Below are positions 1-7,400 of a DNA stretch of 12,720 nt, one piece after another. How positions within the stretch are numbered: the stretch's first letter is position 1; each line of letters begins with the position of its first letter. The stretch comes from JANXUC01 sp043749225 (lineage in GTDB: Bacteria; Acidobacteriota; Terriglobia; Terriglobales; Acidobacteriaceae). The stretch covers positions 1-12,720 of the forward strand of contig JAYVEP010000102.1 in NCBI GenBank assembly GCA_043749225.1, given 5' to 3'. Under the pieces are notes generated by a model that did not search any database, was not told where the DNA came from, and saw only the letters and a program-made list of their open reading frames with translations. Made by a program: the position numbers and the translations under genes.

Positions 1-1546
1 CCCCAAAGTTCGAGGGGTTCAGATTCGAGCTAATCGTGGTTGTGGTGGGGCACACACCACGGTCTGCAATGAGCGTCGGGAATGGCGTGTTGGCCAGTCC
101 CGTCGTCGTGAAGTTTTGTAGCTCGACGCCGGGCGCAAAGCCAATGAAGTCGGTTCCGACTCTGAACCGGATCTGCACGTTCTGGCCTAGATAGGCTGCG
201 CCCAGGTTGACCGTCACAGGAACAAAGGGCACAGGGTAGTTGGTTGAGCGTCCGCGGTATGCCGGCCGTCCTTCGAGAACGTTGCCTCCGGTGGCCAGCA
301 GCCCGGTGTACGCCGGCACGGCGGAGCCCCCTATGTCTGTCCAGGATGCCCCCCCGTCCGTGCTGATTTCGAGGACCATGCCGTCGAAGAACAGCCCTCC
401 TCCTGCTTCGAAACTGAATCTGTGCTGGAACGAGAACGAGAAATTGCCATTCCCAACCTGCATGACCGGAGAGATCAAGGATTGATCCGTCGTGGAATTA
501 GAATCAATCTCCAACCATCGGTGCTGCAACGGCGTGATTTGAACGCGTTTCCAATTCAGCGTGTCAGGGAGTGATTCCGCGGCACCCGTGACGGTCCAGG
601 CGCTATTATTCGCCTCGAAGTCATCGTTGGCGCTGGAGGCAGGTACTTCGTCATAATTCGCACGGAACGATGCCACCGCCGTAACTGGAGCGGAAATGCC
701 GAGCGAAGGATCAGTGAAGGCTATCGTGAAGTCCGCTTGCTGAATTCCCACGGCGCCGTTGAGCGCAACCGTAAGCGCGCCCGTTGCGTCCGAATTGGGG
801 CCAGCCGACGAGAAGCTCACAGTGTTGCCTCCCGGGAAGCTGATCGCTGGATTTGACGATGTGATCATGGCGGTAATGCTGCTGAGGGTCGTGGAGCTGT
901 CATTATGCAGCGTGATGTTCAGGTGCCCGGTCTCGCCGTTATCCAACGAGCCGTCGTGGTCGCAGGAAGTTACGTCGTCCACGAGCGTGGAGGTAACGTA
1001 GGAGAGCGAAGGCAATTCCCAAAAACCACGGCCGTATGTTGCGATGCGCAGGAAGCTGCCGTCTGGTGGCATGTAAATATCACGCACCGAAACACTGGGA
1101 AGACCCGTTCCATAAGAAGACCATGTCGTACCTCCGTCCGTCGAGTGGTAGACGCCCGCGTAGGTGGCAGCGAAAAAACTTTGCTTGGTTACATCGCGGT
1201 TGTCGACGATGATTCTTTCCACTTGCACGTCGGGAAGTCCGGTAACCGCACTCCAACTCGCGCCGCCATCGATGGACTTCGCTACACGTGTGGCACCTGC
1301 GAAGGCCGCAACCGAGGTAGCGAAAATCGTGGAATTGTCCACGTAGGTCACGCTCTGCATGGAGGACTGGAAGCCGGGCACAAGAGCATTCATCTGCAAG
1401 TCCGTCCAGCTCGCGCCGCCGTTACTGGTGAGTTCGACGTGGCCGCCGGTTCCTGGAACGCCAACGTGCAGTAAATCAACCGGGCTGACACCGATTCCGC
1501 GTGCGCTGGTTCGGATTCCAATCGTGGAAGGGATTCCAGCCGATCC
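1..1546 (-). pseudogene. Out-of-frame 3' continuation of the BNR propeller protein (runs off left edge)
   Basis: Read on the minus strand in the frame whose codons end at positions 2 mod 3, this stretch is open from about 1546 to the window edge. It resumes the propeller immediately, with further Asp-box blades near 1430 (SNGGASW), 1270 (SIDGGASW) and 1140 (STDGGTTW). These are followed by a region around 1000-650 that looks like an Ig/CARDB-type beta domain. From about 560 to 200 comes a domain with an internal ISTDGGASW and an alternating hydrophobic pattern, resembling the MAM/immune-inhibitor-A type accessory domains of secreted proteins. It has no start codon or ribosome binding site of its own at the junction, so it is best read as the separated C-terminal half of the gene starting at 3471. 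The end of the protein is outside the window. Confidence 0.72.
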
Positions 1547-3471
1547 ATGATCCCGATGGCAGGGGTGGAAATCGGGCTTGAACCCAGATTGACTTTGAAA
1601 ATCCTCTGGGACGTAGAAGTGAAGAAAATCTTTCCGGTTGGGTCCAGGCTCGGATTAGGGATTGTTATGGGAGTGAGAAATCCCGTGCCGCCCAGGCTGA
1701 AGCGGTACCAACTAGCTATGAGGTCTGGCGTCTGGTTGGTAAAGTTGGCAGCGAAGCTACCGTTTGGCAGCGTAGTCACCGACATGTTTGTGCTGCCCTG
1801 ATCCCACGTTGCTGCGATTCCGTCACCGCCCAAGCTTTGGTTGTAGGTTGTGGTATTGCCTTTGCGGGAGCGGGTGCCGTTGTCCTGGAAACCGCCAATT
1901 ACGTTTTCCGGGAATCCAGGCGTCGAACTCAGCGAGTAGATCAGGTGTGTCTGTAGGCCGTTATTCTTGTCACTCGACCACGAAGCGCCGTTGTCCGTGC
2001 TCACAAAAATCCCGCCGTCGCTGCCGAACAGGAGAGTTGGTGTGCCAGCCATACTGATTGCGGCTGTGTGGAAGTCAGCGTGAACATAGGGTAAGTTGAA
2101 GCCAGGACCGCGAAAAGAAGCGGGCAACCAGTTGGAGAGCAAAGTCCACGTTAAGCCGCCGTCCGTTGTCTCCGCGCTACTTAGATTTCCTCCCAGGTAC
2201 ACCGTGTTGCGCCCCGCATCGCGAGGATCCACCAGAATCATCTGGTTGTACCAGGACTGACCGTGCATCAGGTCCATGTTGCTATTGTCGGTGTTGGGAT
2301 TGGTCGGAGCTTTGGTCGTGTTGACTCCCAACGCGGTCCAGTTCAAGCCGCCATCGAGCGAGCGGAACAGATCGAGCTGAGCCGAGGAATTGGATTTCTC
2401 CGCGAATGCATAAACCACGCTATCCCCTGATGCTCCCACGCCGAGCGTGGTTCGCCCAGCAGCGGCAAAAACGCCTCCGCCATTGGGGATCGCCGTCCAC
2501 GTTGCACCTTGATCGGTGGAAGTGTACAAGCCGCTGACAACCCCGCAAAAAGTACCGAATGCGCTGCAGGGTTGCGCGTTGAGAAGCACTCCATTGCTGG
2601 TCGAAACGATGCTCCAAATCGCTTGCCCATTGAAGAGTTGTCCGCTGCCGCCCAGGATTTGCGCGAAGGTGGCACCGCTGTCCGTCGAACGGTACAGGCC
2701 GTTGTCAGTGGCGACCAGCACCACATCTTGCGAGCCGGTGCTATCCACGTAGATGTCCTGGACCGAAAGCGCGGCTCCCAGATGTACCAGGCTGCCCCAT
2801 GTTTGGCCGCCATCTGTCGATGTCACGACGGATCCGCCAATGTTGATAAGGTCGAAGGGATCGCCCAATCCCAGATAGATAACGTTGGGCGTACTGCCGA
2901 AAGCCATCGATCCACCAGCGGTAGTCGGTAGGTTGTCAGTCAGAGGCGTCCATGTGGTGGCGGAGGAGGTGAAGTTGTGCGTGACCCATAGACCGCCGCC
3001 GGAGGTCAGTATATAAAGCGTGTCCGGATCGGTCGGATGGGGGAGGAACTTGCGCGCTCGACCGCTGTCTCGTGCAAAAAGCGTTATAGCGCCGTTGGTT
3101 TCATAGTCGGCACCTTCCGGACCGATGGGAATCCACGTTGGTGCGGAAACTGAGATCGCGCCAGAACTATTCCGACGCACGGCTTTTTCATTCGCTTGCC
3201 GTTTGGCGCGCTCCTGCAGCAACTTGCGTTTGAATTCCGGAGTAGGAACGCCAATTTCCTTGCGCTGCGCGAGCATGCGCGCTGTAGCGTCGTCGCCTTC
3301 CGCTTCTGGCCCGCCATTCTTGGCTGCCACTCGTGGAGGATTCGCGGGCTTCAGCGATTTCGTGCTCTCATCCTGTGTGGAGCGCGGCGTAACTTTTTGT
3401 GAACGAGCGGAGGTTGTGAACAGCAGCGCAAGTGCGCACGTTACAAAAAGCGAACGGGCAGAAAAAAGCAT
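1390..3471 (-). CDS. Secreted BNR/sortilin-like beta-propeller protein, 5' part of a frameshifted gene
   Basis: The reading frame is 693 codons long and starts at ATG 3471, with a GGAG ribosome binding site about 9 nt upstream. Residues 1-25 form a signal peptide (short basic start, hydrophobic run, then an S-A-R-S-Q end), so the product should be exported. From about residue 120 to 560 it is built of repeated blades with the Asp-box/BNR signature S-x-D-x-G-x-x-W/F. Clear copies lie near residues 220, 264, 319, 372, 437 and 494. This architecture is typical of VPS10/sortilin-like and glycosidase-like propellers that bind ligands outside the cell; the ligand cannot be read from sequence. Homologous-looking blades stop near 1545, and the last roughly 50 codons to the stop at 1390 are unrelated, low-complexity sequence. 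The true continuation lies in another minus-strand frame from about 1546 leftwards. The gene is therefore either a pseudogene or carries a sequencing error. Confidence 0.8.
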   Translation of the reverse strand: MLFSARSLFVTCALALLFTTSARSQKVTPRSTQDESTKSLKPANPPRVAAKNGGPEAEGDDATARMLAQRKEIGVPTPEFKRKLLQERAKRQANEKAVRRNSSGAISVSAPTWIPIGPEGADYETNGAITLFARDSGRARKFLPHPTDPDTLYILTSGGGLWVTHNFTSSATTWTPLTDNLPTTAGGSMAFGSTPNVIYLGLGDPFDLINIGGSVVTSTDGGQTWGSLVHLGAALSVQDIYVDSTGSQDVVLVATDNGLYRSTDSGATFAQILGGSGQLFNGQAIWSIVSTSNGVLLNAQPCSAFGTFCGVVSGLYTSTDQGATWTAIPNGGGVFAAAGRTTLGVGASGDSVVYAFAEKSNSSAQLDLFRSLDGGLNWTALGVNTTKAPTNPNTDNSNMDLMHGQSWYNQMILVDPRDAGRNTVYLGGNLSSAETTDGGLTWTLLSNWLPASFRGPGFNLPYVHADFHTAAISMAGTPTLLFGSDGGIFVSTDNGASWSSDKNNGLQTHLIYSLSSTPGFPENVIGGFQDNGTRSRKGNTTTYNQSLGGDGIAATWDQGSTNMSVTTLPNGSFAANFTNQTPDLIASWYRFSLGGTGFLTPITIPNPSLDPTGKIFFTSTSQRIFKVNLGSSPISTPAIGIMDRLESLPRLESEPAHAESVSARLIYCTLAFQEPAATSNSPVTAARAGRTCR

Positions 3472-3839
3472 GGGTCGGGTCTCCGGAAGCGAATGTCAGA
3501 TTGAGCCCCTGCATCGGGGTAAAAGTTGGAGTGGGGAGCTCCGGACTTTAGGAACGCTCAGCGAGTCTATGACAAAAGCTGTTGAGACCACAAGCGGAAA
3601 ATCAGGCCCGTCTGAGTACAAAACTCTGCATGGTTCATGGCCAATTTCCTTTGACGCCTCTCCTGATCGATCCTCCATAGCCGGATCGCGCGACCCTAGC
3701 TTGCCACGCCACACTGGTAACTGCGCCGCCAGTACTTCACGTTTGCCACGTCGAAGCTGACGTTCCCGGGTGCCTAGACATTTTCTATCCCTCAAATTCC
3801 GACGGCAGGAGAGTCGAAAATACGGTCGCGGTCGGGCGC
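3472..3839. other. Non-coding stretch between the propeller gene and the integrase
   Basis: No convincing complete gene is seen here. The left part is the leader of the minus-strand propeller gene and includes a small CCCC-TGCATC-GGGG hairpin at about 3507-3520. The right end, from about 3783, still reads as integrase-like protein in the frame of the downstream plus-strand gene (..YPSNSDGRRVENTVAVGRV), so the last 60 bases are probably the eroded N-terminus of that integrase. I could not find a start codon for it. Confidence 0.5.
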
Positions 3840-4880
3840 GTGGGTACCTTCCCGAAAGAATCCAGCGCATGGGAGGAAGTCGAGCGCAGGGGCTTGAACC
3901 ACAATATTAACGAACCGGACTTTCAGACGGGCCGCATCACCTTCGGCGATCTGGCTCGCAGCTACGAAAAGCACGCGCTCCCGAAACTCGCCAGCACGAC
4001 GCAGCAAACGGTTCGCCACATTCTTGATGATTACCTGATCCCACGGTGGGGTACACAACGCGCCCTCCATATTCGTGCCTTGGACATTGAGAGCTGGCTC
4101 GGCTCGCTCCCGCTTGCCAACCCGACAAAAGATAAGCTTCGGCGAACGATGTTTCGCGTTTACTTCAAAGCGCAAAAACACGGATTGATTCCCTGCAAGG
4201 AGGAGACGAACCCAGTGAATTGGGTCGAACAATCCAGCAGGAGCAACTATAAAGCCGTAATCGTCACCCCGGAACAGGCCTTCAAGATTCTCATGGCGCT
4301 TCCTGAGTCGGAGCGGGTGCTCACATTGGTGATTGCTGCTACGGGCCTACGCATCTCGGAAGCTTTGGGGCTGCAATGGCAGGATGTCGACTACGCGAAC
4401 CAGAGAATCAATCTTCGCCGTGTTTGGGTGGGCAACAAAATGATAGCGCGCATGAAGACCGAGCAGTCGGAATCGCCCGCCACAATGAGTCCCACGTTGG
4501 CAAAAGTTTTGCAGTGTTGGCACAAGGAAACTCCCTACGCGCAACCGAGCGACTGGATCTTTGCCTCCGCAAAGTTGAAGGGGAGGCAGCCGCGGACGGC
4601 GAGCATTCTGGCCGCGGATCATCTCCGTCCGGCTGCAGTGGGCGCGGGAGTCGTGCTGAAGCCAGGACAGCGATTCGGGTTTCACAATCTCCGGCACAGC
4701 CTGGCCACGTTCCTTGTAAATAAGGAGAGCGACACGAAGACGGTCCAGGGTCTGCTGCGCCACGCCAACGTTTCCACCACGCTCGGTCTGTACGCTCAAA
4801 GTGTCAATACGTCGATGGTGGAGGCCCAGGAATCCATGCTGACGGCGATTTTGCGAAACGGTTCAAACGCGGTAAACTAA
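3840..4880 (+). CDS. Tyrosine recombinase / phage-type integrase, probably N-terminally truncated
   Basis: The product is a site-specific recombinase that would cut and rejoin att sites through a covalent tyrosine-DNA intermediate. The catalytic set is complete: Arg171 (ATGLRISEAL), the likely beta-hairpin Lys206, His282 and Arg285 (HNLRHS), His308 (LRHAN) and Tyr318 (GLYAQS). Residues about 35-120 form the SAM-like core-binding domain (TFGDLARSYEKHALPKL). The annotated start is a GTG at 3840 with no recognisable ribosome binding site. Family-like sequence continues upstream in frame to about 3783 without an ATG, which suggests that the arm-binding N-terminus has been lost or frameshifted. 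The gene points at the tRNA-Val gene and ends 82 bp before it, on the 5' side. That is unusual, because tRNA-targeting integrases normally lie beyond the 3' end. Its C-terminus differs from the integrase stub at 5103, so it belongs to a separate insertion. Whether it is active is unknown. Confidence 0.85.
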   Translation: MGTFPKESSAWEEVERRGLNHNINEPDFQTGRITFGDLARSYEKHALPKLASTTQQTVRHILDDYLIPRWGTQRALHIRALDIESWLGSLPLANPTKDKLRRTMFRVYFKAQKHGLIPCKEETNPVNWVEQSSRSNYKAVIVTPEQAFKILMALPESERVLTLVIAATGLRISEALGLQWQDVDYANQRINLRRVWVGNKMIARMKTEQSESPATMSPTLAKVLQCWHKETPYAQPSDWIFASAKLKGRQPRTASILAADHLRPAAVGAGVVLKPGQRFGFHNLRHSLATFLVNKESDTKTVQGLLRHANVSTTLGLYAQSVNTSMVEAQESMLTAILRNGSNAVN

Positions 4881-4881
4881 C

Positions 4882-4907
4882 TTTTACAGGTGACGTTTTA
4901 CAGGTGA
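4882..4907 (+). repeat. Two direct copies of TTTTACAGGTGA, 14-nt period
   Basis: The 12-mer occurs at 4882-4893 and again at 4896-4907, just after the integrase stop codon and 55 bp before the tRNA. Short direct repeats beside an att region are often integrase arm-type or excisionase binding sites. That role is inferred from position only. Confidence 0.5.
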
Positions 4908-4915
4908 AATCCGTT

Positions 4916-4944
4916 TTAGACTACCGTCAAAAACCTGCTAAACT
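4916..4944 (+). promoter_or_regulatory. Candidate promoter of the tRNA-Val gene
   Basis: TTAGAC (4916-4921) and TAAACT (4939-4944) are separated by 17 nt and would start transcription near 4951, about 12 nt before the mature tRNA 5' end. The -35 match is weak, so this is a tentative call. Confidence 0.35.
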
Positions 4945-4962
4945 ATTGAAAATGTTGCATGT

Positions 4963-5039
4963 AGGCGCGTAGCTCAGTTGGTTAGAGCGCTACCTTGACA
5001 CGGTAGAGGTCTGGGGTTCGAGTCCCCACGTGCCTACCA
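4963..5039 (+). tRNA. tRNA-Val (anticodon GAC), CCA encoded
   Basis: A full cloverleaf can be folded by hand. The acceptor stem is AGGCGCG/CGTGCCT with one G-U pair. T8-A9 is followed by the D stem GCTC/GAGC, the anticodon stem CTACC/GGTAG with loop TTGACAC, and the T stem TGGGG/CCCCA with loop TTCGAGT. The discriminator is A, and CCA is encoded at 5037-5039. The anticodon at 4997-4999 is GAC, which reads the valine codons GUC/GUU. The 3' half from the anticodon loop onward is repeated exactly at 7573-7618, so this gene is the insertion site of the neighbouring element. Its present 3' half was most likely supplied by that element. Confidence 0.95.
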
Positions 5040-5040
5040 T
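4995..5040 (+). repeat. attL: 46-bp direct repeat (tRNA-Val 3' half)
   Basis: Positions 4995-5040 are identical to 7573-7618 over 46 bases. The repeat runs from the anticodon loop through CCA plus one base. The bases just outside differ on both sides, apart from a loosely similar CTTTC after the repeat. This is the usual structure left by a tyrosine recombinase that integrates into a tRNA 3' end. Confidence 0.9.
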
Positions 5041-5102
5041 ATCTTTCAGTGGATTAGCGGCGAACACCCTAAATTCTCCAACCCACAACTCAGCCCACAC
5101 CG

Positions 5103-5264
5103 TTACTGCTGCACGGCTTGGACGCTCATCCCTAGCGCCGAGAAAAATTCTCCCTGCGCCGCCCGTGCTTCATCGCCGTCTTCTTGGGTGTAGAGATCAA
5201 GCGTCGTCTGAATTCGTGAATGACGCAGTATTCCCAGCACCGTCTTTGGCTCGACTTTCGCTTT
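5103..5264 (-). pseudogene. C-terminal stub of a tyrosine recombinase
   Basis: About 53 codons remain. They contain the end of the catalytic domain: KTVLGILRHSRIQTTLDLY, with the second catalytic His and the Tyr nucleophile, and a tail ending at TAA 5105-5103. All of the core-binding domain, the catalytic Arg and the HxxR motif are missing. At its 5' side it is fused in frame to ParA sequence, so translation from upstream would give a chimera. Its 3' end faces the tRNA about 60 bp away, where the original element integrase would sit. It is related to, but clearly different from, the integrase ending at 4880. Confidence 0.82.
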
Positions 5265-5605
5265 GTTCAGATGTGAACCTTGCGCGGGAATAATCACTAG
5301 ATCCGCGCGGATCATTGAGTAGCCCACCATCATGGAAGCTGTGTCTTCCAGATCGACAATGACGAAGGGTGGTCTGGAGTGCCGACTGCTCTATGGTGTC
5401 AAGAATGGAATCTTCGGTTGTGGTAGCGATGACCACGAGTTTCTCGGGTCTGCCGGGACGGTTAGCCCATTGGCTAAGCGGGCGGTTTGGGTCGGCATCG
5501 ATCATCGTTACTGAAGCGCCGTGGCTTGCAAGTTCAGTAGCGAGCAATACTTCCGCTGTGGATTTGCCGACGCCCCTTGGGACTTGCGAACACAATAGTT
5601 GGCAT
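5265..5605 (-). pseudogene. parA: Remnant of a ParA/MinD-type partition ATPase
   Basis: The original start is probably ATG 5605 (MPTIVFASPKG). The Walker A P-loop then reads on in another frame as GVGKST, which needs a loss of about 2 nt at 5572-5576. This is followed by the second conserved strand (VTMIDADPNRPLSQW). A further frame change at about 5367-5371 leads into FVIVDLEDTASMMVGY and ADLVIIPAQGSHLN, the Walker B/switch region. The sequence then ends abruptly and becomes integrase at about 5264. Two frameshifts and a missing C-terminal third make it non-functional. ParA-like ATPases are common on integrative elements and plasmids, where they help maintenance. Confidence 0.8.
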
Positions 5606-5731
5606 ATAAGGTCCCTGCTGTGTACAAAACCTGTGGGCACCTGGATACTGGTTAGCCGTCATGGTTACAGGAGGCTACGAGATAGATTATTGGATTCAGT
5701 AAGCTATCGGATCTCTGATCTCAATTGAGCG

Positions 5732-5762
5732 AAGGGGAGGGGCCGCTGTCCAGCCTCCTTTT
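5732..5762 (+). terminator. Hairpin followed by T residues, possible terminator
   Basis: AAGGGGAGG (5732-5740) can pair with CCTCCTTTT (5754-5762) over 9 bp, including two G-U pairs. The T residues lie mostly inside the stem, so termination activity is doubtful. Confidence 0.25.
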
Positions 5763-5818
5763 ACGATCGCGACATTTTTTGTGGTTTTGAAACACAGGGC
5801 TAAGCAGGGGCCTCTACC

Positions 5819-5855
5819 AATCTAAATATTGCCTGGAAGACATCCAGTTTAGATT
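5819..5855 (-). terminator. Hairpin just downstream of hipA, possible end of the hipBA transcript
   Basis: AATCTAAA (5819-5826) pairs with TTTAGATT (5848-5855), and the inner CTGG (5833-5836) pairs with CCAG (5844-5847), leaving a 6-nt bulge on one side. It begins 12 nt past the hipA stop. There is no long T-run, so it could instead be a 3' stabilising hairpin. Confidence 0.4.
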
Positions 5856-5866
5856 TCTAGAACTGT

Positions 5867-7099
5867 TCAAGCCTGTTGGAGAGAAAGAGCCGAGCCTTTT
5901 TTCCATTCTTGCAGCATCCGCTCCCCGATTTTGGCAAAAGCAGGGTGTTCTTTGATGTGGGCGGGAACTTCACCTGAGATGCTGGAGATCGCTGATGCTA
6001 TAAGGTCCAGAATCTGTCTCACCCGCGAAGGCGGGCTGCCCATGCGGGTTTCGCCGAGTCTCTGGAGTTCTTTGGCGCTGGGCCACTTTGTACTTCCGTT
6101 TAAGGTCAGGGCCATGCTGTCTTTGGGCAGGTAAACGGCAGTCGTTACCACGTCATAGACGGGGGCAATCCTGGCTTCGCCCAGAACATCGTCGTACACA
6201 ATCCCGAAATTCTTCAGGTGCGCGTCGCCATTGCGAATGGCACAGTTCAGAGCAATCAGCGTGAAGAGTTTTTCGAGGTCTTCGTTGACGTGTGACGAAT
6301 TCGCAAACTGCTTGAACCGTTTCATAATCGAGGTCTCGTAGCTGCCGTTGTATTTGTGATCTGTTCTTTTGGCGTTCAGCACGCAGAAGTCCTCGAAGCC
6401 ACGATACGTGCCATCGGACCGCAGGTCGAAGCGTTCGATCACCAGCGCCATGCCGTCTTCTGCGAGTTTGTAAGAGGGGACTTCAAGTCCGCACTTCTGT
6501 GCGACCTTAAGGCAGAAATATTCATTGGCGGCGAGCTGCGGATATTCGTTTGGCTCCCACAGTTTCACGATGTGTGTAGCGCCTCGGAAACTTTGGGGGA
6601 GGCGAGGCTTTGCGTCTTCCAGGCTCGCGAACGTCTCTTGGTCGCGCACCAAGATCTTCGGCTGCACACCGCTAATACCGGAGTGTGACGCAAACTTGTC
6701 GAGAAGATAACGGAACAGATCGTTGTCACGACGACGCGCAAGAATCTCATCCACGGACTGAAATGGAACGTCCTCCTGGAGCTGTTCTTTCTGTCCCGTG
6801 TAGCGTATGCGGCCCACCTGCGTGCGCCCGACGATACCAAGCAGATCGAATTCATCAAATGTGCCCGTGGCTTTGGCGAAGGAAAGTCGGAGCCTCTCGC
6901 GCAGTGCGCCCTCAGGAAGGTTCATCTCAAAGATCGGCGGAAGTCCGAAGGCCACGTCCCAAGAGGGAAGGCGCACGGGCATGGTGACTGAGACCGCGCG
7001 CGCGGGCAGGGTCTCGGGCAGGTAGAGAAACGTGCTGCCGCGATCCTCACTCCGGTCGAGTAGGCCGGATTCAGCGCTGTCGGTCCAGACCTTGATCAT
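5867..7099 (-). CDS. hipA: HipA-family Ser/Thr kinase toxin
   Basis: The protein has 410 residues, close to the roughly 440 of E. coli HipA. Kinases of this family inactivate a translation factor by phosphorylation (GltX for E. coli HipA), causing growth arrest; the target here is unknown. The N-terminal subdomain is present (FGLPPIFEMNLPEGALR at 51-67, LLGIVGRTQVGRI at 86-98). The Gly-rich loop is SGISGVQPK (140-148), the ATP-binding Lys is likely K179 in HIVKLW, the catalytic loop is RNGDAHLKNFGI (289-300, Asp292), and the metal-binding Asp is in PVYDV (Asp316). In the Gly-rich loop the position matching the regulatory serine of E. coli appears to be Gly141, with Ser140 and Ser143 beside it; that alignment is by eye. 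The start ATG overlaps the hipB stop by 4 nt (ATGA), giving translational coupling. The frame is intact, unlike the other genes of the element. Confidence 0.9.
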   Translation of the reverse strand: MIKVWTDSAESGLLDRSEDRGSTFLYLPETLPARAVSVTMPVRLPSWDVAFGLPPIFEMNLPEGALRERLRLSFAKATGTFDEFDLLGIVGRTQVGRIRYTGQKEQLQEDVPFQSVDEILARRRDNDLFRYLLDKFASHSGISGVQPKILVRDQETFASLEDAKPRLPQSFRGATHIVKLWEPNEYPQLAANEYFCLKVAQKCGLEVPSYKLAEDGMALVIERFDLRSDGTYRGFEDFCVLNAKRTDHKYNGSYETSIMKRFKQFANSSHVNEDLEKLFTLIALNCAIRNGDAHLKNFGIVYDDVLGEARIAPVYDVVTTAVYLPKDSMALTLNGSTKWPSAKELQRLGETRMGSPPSRVRQILDLIASAISSISGEVPAHIKEHPAFAKIGERMLQEWKKGSALSLQQA

Positions 7100-7365
7100 T
7101 CCAACCCTCGATCATTTCGATCCTCTCGTATGAGTTCGTCTAGCGTGGGCCGGCGCGAGCTGGCTTCTTGGAGCTTTAGCTCCATGCCGAGCGCACACAG
7201 GATTTTGCTAATCTTAGAAAACCCCAGTTCCCCCATGCGGCCGTTCTCCAGGGCTTCAAGCGTAGAGCGGCCCACGGAGGCGCTCTTGGCGAGAGCAGTC
7301 TGGCTGAGCCCGAGGGTTTTTCGCTTTGCGGCGATTTGAGAGCCGATGGAGAGCAGGGTCAACAT
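7096..7365 (-). CDS. hipB: HipB-like XRE-family antitoxin and repressor
   Basis: Read from ATG 7365 the protein has 89 residues, matching E. coli HipB (88). Residues about 6-62 form a Cro/C1-type helix-turn-helix domain (IGSQIAAKRKTLGLSQTALA, then VGRSTLEALENGR), followed by a short strand (LGMELKLQEA) and a charged tail. HipB binds HipA and represses its own operon. A longer reading from ATG 7425 adds 20 residues with no ribosome binding site and would place the operator and the promoter inside the coding sequence, so I prefer 7365. At 7365 there is also no Shine-Dalgarno site; the predicted transcript start falls at or beside the ATG, implying leaderless translation. Co-transcribed with hipA. 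Confidence 0.85.
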   Translation of the reverse strand: MLTLLSIGSQIAAKRKTLGLSQTALAKSASVGRSTLEALENGRMGELGFSKISKILCALGMELKLQEASSRRPTLDELIREDRNDRGLE

Positions 7366-7367
7366 AC

Positions 7368-7383
7368 GACCAATATATTGGTC
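7368..7383 (-). promoter_or_regulatory. Perfect 16-bp palindromic operator of hipBA
   Basis: GACCAATATATTGGTC is its own reverse complement, lies 2 nt upstream of the preferred hipB ATG, and contains the -10 box. Position and symmetry fit the autoregulatory HipB site; binding has not been shown. Confidence 0.75.
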
Positions 7384-7400
7384 ATTTTGTGAAATTGCAA
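7372..7400 (-). promoter_or_regulatory. hipBA promoter with -10 inside the operator
   Basis: On the minus strand, TTGCAA (7400-7395) and TATATT (7377-7372) are 17 nt apart. The expected start about 7 nt past the -10 is at 7366-7365, the A of the hipB ATG. A second imperfect dyad, CAAGG-N6-CCTTG (7398-7413), overlaps the -35 side and may be an additional operator. Confidence 0.6.

Larger units (their letters stand above)
5606..5866. other. Non-coding gap between the parA remnant and hipA
   Basis: I see no gene here. The stretch holds the leader of the former parA gene (a weak AGGGA before ATG 5605), a T-rich patch at about 5774-5788, and two inverted repeats listed separately. Confidence 0.5.

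Noticed and set aside
905..1474. Long plus-strand open frame (189 codons)
   Set aside because: It is antisense to, and in codon register with, the propeller gene continuation; its product has no recognisable domain or signal.
3125..3760. Plus-strand open frame of 211 codons
   Set aside because: It lies opposite the start of the propeller gene and its leader; composition is unlike a real protein and there is no ribosome binding site.
3762..3779. GTGCCTA-containing stretch resembling the tRNA-Val 3' end, as a left boundary for the upstream integrase element
   Set aside because: Only 7 consecutive bases match, with scattered matches around them; this is within chance expectation and no cloverleaf half can be built.
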